Assembly: GCA_002297815.1 (NCBI GenBank)
Contig: DBKH01000106.1
Span: forward strand, 13,820 to 23,801
Origin: Bacteroidales bacterium UBA755
GTDB lineage: Bacteria; Bacteroidota; Bacteroidia; Bacteroidales; UBA932
Direction of reading: 5' to 3'
DNA: 9,982 nt
The position numbers were made by a program, and so were the translations under genes. The notes under the pieces were generated by a model that was given only the letters and a program-made list of their open reading frames with translations, searched no databases and had not been told where the DNA came from. Shown here one piece after another: positions 6,633-9,982 of this stretch (its first letter is position 1; every line of letters begins with the position of its first letter).

Positions 6633-7688
6633 ATGGTCAGAGCTAAAGAGAGTAAGGCTAAAGGCTTCTTTTTCGGGATTTTAGCCGCGGTTAGTTACGG
6701 TGTAAACCCTCTTGGTGCAAAGTACCTTTACGAGGAGGGATTGAATGTTGAGTCGGTGCTGTTTTATAGGTACGGACTGGCAGCATTGATTATAGGGCTG
6801 ATTATGGTGGGGAAGATTCTTATGCATAGGAAGGTCACTTCGGCAAGCTCAGTGACCGGCCGGACTTCGGTCACTGAGCCTGCCGAAGTGGCCGGAAACA
6901 TCGAGACATTCAATGTAAGCCGAGGCGAACTCTCAACCCTAATAGCCCTAGGACTCCTGTTCGTAATCTCTTCTCTTACCCTATATTGTAGTTTTCTCTA
7001 CATGGACAGCGGAGTAGCCTGTTCCCTTCTCTTCGTCTATCCCGTCATGACAGCCGTGCTGATGGCCATGCTCTACGGTGAGAAGATCACGAAAGCCACC
7101 GCTGCCGCAATAGCCCTATCACTTGTCGGAGTGCTCTTACTGTATAAAGGTGACGGGGAAACGGTCCTCAGCACTGTAGGAGTACTTCTCGTGATGATCT
7201 CCGCCCTTAGTTACGCCCTCTACATCATTGTGGCCAACCGAGCCTCCGCTCCGCAATCCGAACTAGAGTCCAGCCACAACAGATTCTCCAAGTACCTACC
7301 ACACAGAGCAACCATCCACCGACTTGACATGTCCGCGATGAAGCTGAGCTTCTACGTGCTGATCGTCTGCGCTGTGTCAATGGTCCTGTTCTCGCTCACT
7401 TCACCCGAACGTCACCTCATGCCACTTGTCACTGGACGTGAGTGGGGATATTCATTGATGCTCGCCATCGTTCCGACGGTGTTCTCTCTGGTTTCGATGG
7501 GCATCTCAGTCCGCATCATCGGTTCCACTCCAACCGCCATCATGGGCGCGCTTGAACCACTGACAGCTGTCGTGATTGGTCTTACCGTCTTCCACGAGGC
7601 CTTGACTGTCAATCTGGCAGCTGGGATTCTGCTGATCCTCACTGCGGTGATCACAATCATCCTCAGCAAGGGCAATGCTTCTGCCTAA
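6633..7688 (+). CDS. EamA/DMT-superfamily transporter
   Basis: This is a 351-residue inner-membrane protein with two tandem EamA halves of about five helices each, as in drug/metabolite transporters. Half 1 starts GFFFGILAAVSYGVNPLGAK and contains LLFVYPVMTAVLMAMLYGEK. Half 2 ends with LEPLTAVVIGLTVFHEALT (307-325), the family's usual LEP...E signature. The substrate cannot be told from sequence. I prefer the ATG at 6633 to the in-frame TTG at 6627 because ATG is the stronger start and the protein reads naturally from it. It is longer than the usual 290-300 residues because of two hydrophilic insertions. One (about 67-88) is encoded by a palindromic repeat, and the other is the central loop at about 201-235. 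Codon choice before the palindrome favours G/T endings and after it C endings, perhaps marking a junction. The next gene starts 73 bases downstream. Confidence 0.9.
   Translation: MVRAKESKAKGFFFGILAAVSYGVNPLGAKYLYEEGLNVESVLFYRYGLAALIIGLIMVGKILMHRKVTSASSVTGRTSVTEPAEVAGNIETFNVSRGELSTLIALGLLFVISSLTLYCSFLYMDSGVACSLLFVYPVMTAVLMAMLYGEKITKATAAAIALSLVGVLLLYKGDGETVLSTVGVLLVMISALSYALYIIVANRASAPQSELESSHNRFSKYLPHRATIHRLDMSAMKLSFYVLIVCAVSMVLFSLTSPERHLMPLVTGREWGYSLMLAIVPTVFSLVSMGISVRIIGSTPTAIMGALEPLTAVVIGLTVFHEALTVNLAAGILLILTAVITIILSKGNASA
6833..6893. repeat. Palindromic repeat doublet inside the EamA coding region
   Basis: Two 25-base units, each itself an imperfect palindrome (GGTCACT...AGTGACC and GGTCACT...AGTGGCC), lie head to head around the 11-base spacer 6858-6868. 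As one structure, 23-base arms at 6836-6858 and 6868-6890 pair with a single mismatch around a 9-base loop, and three more outer pairs (one a wobble) extend it to 61 bases. The element is read in frame as about residues 67-87 (VTSASSVTG, then TSVTEPAEV), between helices two and three. The layout resembles REP/BIME elements, which are normally intergenic. Confidence 0.85.
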
Positions 7689-7726
7689 GCTATTTTGGCA
7701 CATACTTTGGTTACTTCTCTGCTCGG

Positions 7727-7751
7727 TTAGTAATTATTAAAATATTACTAA
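7727..7751. promoter_or_regulatory. AT-rich inverted repeat before the DUF4251 gene
   Basis: TTAGTAAT (7727-7734) and ATTACTAA (7744-7751) are perfect inverted repeats around a 9-base AT-only loop, ending 10 bases before the ATG at 7762. It could be an operator, a leader hairpin or a weak end to the EamA transcript. A TTTG at 7706-7709 with TAATTATT 21 bases downstream is a poor promoter match overlapping it. The low complexity leaves chance a real possibility. Confidence 0.35.
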
Positions 7752-7761
7752 GAGCATAACT

Positions 7762-8400
7762 ATGAAAAGAATAATAACATCAATTTGCTTGTTACTGCTA
7801 GTAGCAGCCGCAAGTTTTGCGCAGACTGAAAAGCGTATCTACACTTCATCAGAGAAGATTGCCATTGAAAATGCCAGAATTAAGGCAGACTCAACCTTAA
7901 GGGCAAAGTCAAAGCAGGATGCCAAGGCATTGAAGGAACTTCAGAAAAGGATTGAAGCACAGCAGGATTCCATAGCCTATGACAATGCTGTCAAGGCACT
8001 GGATTCGTTGGATTTCGTACTTGAAGCAGACAAGATCATCTTTAAGTACGGAGACATGGCCTATGTTCAAAGCAACACTAATTTCATTTCTCTGTCTGAT
8101 GACAAAGCCGTTGTTCAGGTTGCACCGTTCAATGGCGGTGGCCCAAATGGTGTAGGAGGCATCACTCTTGATGGACGAGCCTCCAACATCAAGATGGTAA
8201 CCGACAAAAAAGGTACAATCACCTATTCCATGAATATTCAGGGAGCGGCTATCTCTGCCATTGTGACCATTACCTTACCGAAAGGTTCGAACAATGCCAC
8301 GGTAGCGATTGATCCAACTTTCAATTCCAACAGAATAACGCTAAGCGGCAGACTTCTTCCGAAAAGCGAATCTAGGGTTTTCAAAGGGTCCTCAATCTAA
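7762..8400 (+). CDS. Secreted DUF4251 domain protein
   Basis: This 212-residue exported protein has a clear Sec signal peptide: KR, then a hydrophobic core ICLLLLVAAASFA with likely cleavage after Ala20, and no lipobox cysteine. Residues about 30-80 are highly charged and helical in character (KDQ-rich, likely coiled coil). The rest, about 84-208, matches the DUF4251 pattern found in Bacteroidota: LDFVLEADKI, then NFISLSDDKAVVQVAPFNGGGPNGVGGITLDG, a KKGTITYSMNIQG strand and a final ITLSGRLLP...SRVFKG, together suggesting a beta-rich fold. (The second block is cited by its ends NFISL at about 108 and TLDG at about 137.) Function is unknown; a periplasmic location is inferred. It lies between two transporter genes on the same strand, but the following MATE gene has its own promoter. 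Confidence 0.82.
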   Translation: MKRIITSICLLLLVAAASFAQTEKRIYTSSEKIAIENARIKADSTLRAKSKQDAKALKELQKRIEAQQDSIAYDNAVKALDSLDFVLEADKIIFKYGDMAYVQSNTNFISLSDDKAVVQVAPFNGGGPNGVGGITLDGRASNIKMVTDKKGTITYSMNIQGAAISAIVTITLPKGSNNATVAIDPTFNSNRITLSGRLLPKSESRVFKGSSI

Positions 8401-8460
8401 AAGCAAGCTGCATCTTCTTGAGGAGTCTTAATTCAAAACAGCTTATTGCAAAATCGAGAA

Positions 8461-8492
8461 TTTGCCAATCTAACACAATGTGAGTAACTTTG
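8461..8492 (+). promoter_or_regulatory. Bacteroidota promoter of the MATE transporter gene
   Basis: TTTG at 8461-8464 is followed after exactly 20 bases by TAACTTTG at 8485-8492. This is a full match to the Bacteroidota consensus TTTG-N19-21-TAnnTTTG and the best promoter in the window. It places the transcription start near 8497-8500, so a start codon at 8480 is ruled out if this promoter is used and the ATG at 8525 becomes the natural start. Confidence 0.7.
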
Positions 8493-8516
8493 CTGCCCTT
8501 TTCTTCAAGGGCAGCA
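8491..8516 (+). promoter_or_regulatory. Inverted repeat over the MATE transcription start
   Basis: TGCTGCCCTT (8491-8500) and AAGGGCAGCA (8507-8516) form a perfect 10-base-pair inverted repeat around TTCTTC, ending 8 bases before the ATG. The left arm overlaps the end of the -7 box and the predicted start site, so the transcript may carry only part of the hairpin. A DNA operator is therefore as likely as an RNA structure. The EamA promoter shares the left arm core but has no right arm. Confidence 0.5.
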
Positions 8517-8524
8517 TTGTATTT

Positions 8525-9850
8525 ATGAACAAAATCAAAGAGATACTCCGAATAGGCCTGCCTATCATGCTTGGGCAGGCTTGTGTCATTATACTAGCGT
8601 TCGCGGACAACATCATGATTGGATGGCACAGCGTGGATGAACTCGCAGCCTCATCGTTCGTGAACAACATCATGAATTTGTTCATAATGACTGAGCTTGG
8701 ATTCGCTACTGGAATGACTCCGATGATTGGGGCGCACAATGGGACAGGCAACATTAAAGGGATAGGGACCACGCTAAAGAATGGGTTGATTGCGAACGGG
8801 ATTATCGGAGGAATCAGCGTAGTGCTGCTCACCGTGATTTACTTTTGTCTCGGACTGTTTGGCCAAGCACCTGAACTGATGCCGTTCATCAAGCCATACT
8901 TCATCATCATCGGTATCTCTAGCCTATTCGCTCTCGGCTTCAACGTTCTCAAGCAGTTCACGGACGGCATCTGCAAGCCAATGATTTCCATGACATTGCT
9001 TATCGTAGGAAACCTTCTCAACATATTCGGGAACTGGGTACTGATCTACGGTAAGCTCGGTTTCCCTGAGATGGGGCTCACTGGTGCGGGAATCAGCACA
9101 CTCGTCTCCAGAGCAGTGATTCTGATTGCGTTCGTAGCTTACATATTCAAGTCAAAAAGGATGAATGAATATACTCGTGCAATCAAAGAGGCAGTATTAT
9201 CGCGTAGCGATGTCAGATGCGTTTTCAAGATGGGCTACCCCATCGGGATACAGATGGCTCTGGAGACTTCCACTTTCACATTCGCTGCTGTGATGGCGGG
9301 TTGGCTTGGTGTTCTGGAATTAGCTGCGCATCAGGTAGTCCTGACAATCTCGCAGCTGTTCTTCTTGATGATGCAGGGCCTCTCTTTCGCTGTCTCGATC
9401 CTCGTCAGCAACGCCTTCGGCAGAAAGGACATAGGAGCTATTCGTGAATATGCCCGCAAAGGTTACTTCATGACCCTCGGCATCTCCGCCACTCTGTCGA
9501 TTATCCTATACTGTTTCCGCTACCAAGCTGCGGGAATATTCAGTGATTCTCCTGAAGTGACAGCCCTTGCCGTCTCGCTCTTCTTCCTTCTCTTCGCCTA
9601 CCAGTTCGGTGACGGCCTCCAGCTTTGCTTCGCCAATGTTCTGCGAGGCATCCAAGACGTAAAGCCGATCATGTACGCAGCCTTCGTCAGCTACTACCTC
9701 ATTGCCATTCCATCCGCCTACATCCTTGGCTTCAAGGCAGGCCTAGGCATTCAAGGAATATGGCTGGGCTTCCCTATCGGCCTCACCCTAGCCGGCCTCT
9801 TCTTCTACGCCCGCTACCGCACAGATCTCAAAAAACTCCGCCACCTTTAA
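8525..9850 (+). CDS. MATE family efflux transporter
   Basis: This is a 441-residue inner-membrane exporter of the multidrug and toxic compound extrusion (NorM-like) family, which expels organic cations or drugs against Na+ or H+. It has twelve likely helices in two pseudo-repeats. Half 1 begins ILRIGLPIMLGQ and includes the typical GFATGMTPMIGAHNGTGN loop and LLNIFGNWVLIYG followed by GAGISTLVSR. Half 2 begins MGYPIGIQMALETSTFTFAA and includes LAAHQVV and the SFAVSILVSNAFGRKD loop. The length is normal for the family. An in-frame ATG at 8480 would add 15 residues but lies upstream of the -7 box, so I start at 8525. Codon use drifts towards C-ending codons in the last third. The substrate cannot be assigned. 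It appears monocistronic. Confidence 0.93.
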   Translation: MNKIKEILRIGLPIMLGQACVIILAFADNIMIGWHSVDELAASSFVNNIMNLFIMTELGFATGMTPMIGAHNGTGNIKGIGTTLKNGLIANGIIGGISVVLLTVIYFCLGLFGQAPELMPFIKPYFIIIGISSLFALGFNVLKQFTDGICKPMISMTLLIVGNLLNIFGNWVLIYGKLGFPEMGLTGAGISTLVSRAVILIAFVAYIFKSKRMNEYTRAIKEAVLSRSDVRCVFKMGYPIGIQMALETSTFTFAAVMAGWLGVLELAAHQVVLTISQLFFLMMQGLSFAVSILVSNAFGRKDIGAIREYARKGYFMTLGISATLSIILYCFRYQAAGIFSDSPEVTALAVSLFFLLFAYQFGDGLQLCFANVLRGIQDVKPIMYAAFVSYYLIAIPSAYILGFKAGLGIQGIWLGFPIGLTLAGLFFYARYRTDLKKLRHL

Positions 9851-9982
9851 TCCATTTTAGTCCACATACCTTTTAAACCCCAATTAATCTCCATTAATTC
9901 CCTTTTCGTTGCTCAAACCCTTCTCTCTGCTCCCTTCAACGACATTATCGCCCTTTTTCATCGTCCAAACCCTCCACTCTGC
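9851..9982. other. Non-coding right edge with a diverged direct repeat
   Basis: No gene is supported in these 132 pyrimidine-rich bases. Two related blocks, 9900-9930 and 9951-9982, share CCCTTTT, CAAACCCT and CTCTGC in the same order with a period of about 51 bases, and the second reaches the window edge. No strong terminator hairpin follows the MATE gene. On the minus strand a short open stretch enters from outside and ends here, but it is too short to call. Confidence 0.4.

Noticed and set aside
8480..8524. Fifteen extra N-terminal residues for the MATE protein from an upstream ATG
   Set aside because: This stretch contains the -7 promoter box and the predicted transcription start, and the family N-terminus begins naturally at the ATG at 8525.
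9900..9982. CRISPR array at the right edge
   Set aside because: The two blocks differ at about a fifth of positions and are separated by only about 20 bases; CRISPR repeats would be nearly identical with longer spacers.

Overview
This window is a stretch of chromosome from a Bacteroidota bacterium, most likely of the order Bacteroidales. The evidence is the recurring TAnnTTTG promoter boxes (the Bacteroidota -7 element) in front of most transcription units, a DUF4251 secreted protein, a lipoprotein with paired SUMF1 domains, a BspA-type leucine-rich-repeat protein, and dispersed GC-rich palindromic repeats of a kind seen in this phylum. I cannot name a genus from sequence alone.

Left part (1-2515, minus strand): a glycine cleavage operon read leftward in the order gcvT (T protein), gcvH (lipoyl H protein), gcvPA (first half of a split P protein, cut by the window edge). 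A -35/-10 promoter sits directly in front of gcvT, and the leader is too short for a glycine riboswitch. Together these proteins oxidatively cleave glycine to CO2, ammonia and 5,10-methylenetetrahydrofolate.

Middle (2534-5525, minus strand): an outer lipoprotein with two SUMF1/FGE-like domains and its own TAnnTTTG promoter. Upstream of it is a tight two-gene unit of an unrecognised 174-residue protein and a cytoplasmic-looking LRR protein. This unit is preceded by a 260-base non-coding leader packed with palindromes, including two 43-base copies of a GC-rich repeat.

Right part (5550-9850): a YitT-family membrane protein on the minus strand is divergent from an EamA/DMT-family transporter on the plus strand. 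A DUF4251 periplasmic protein and a MATE efflux transporter follow on the plus strand. The three transporter genes all carry the same TAACTTTGC promoter core. The EamA gene contains a strongly palindromic repeat doublet inside its reading frame. The last 132 bases hold no clear gene but contain a diverged direct repeat running off the edge.

I see no defence system, mobile-element gene, tRNA, rRNA or CRISPR array. Most genes are ordinary. The most interesting material is the repeat biology: the palindrome captured in a coding region, the G-quadruplex-capable repeat pair and the hairpin-rich leader. The degenerate first SUMF1 domain and the orphan gene pair come next.
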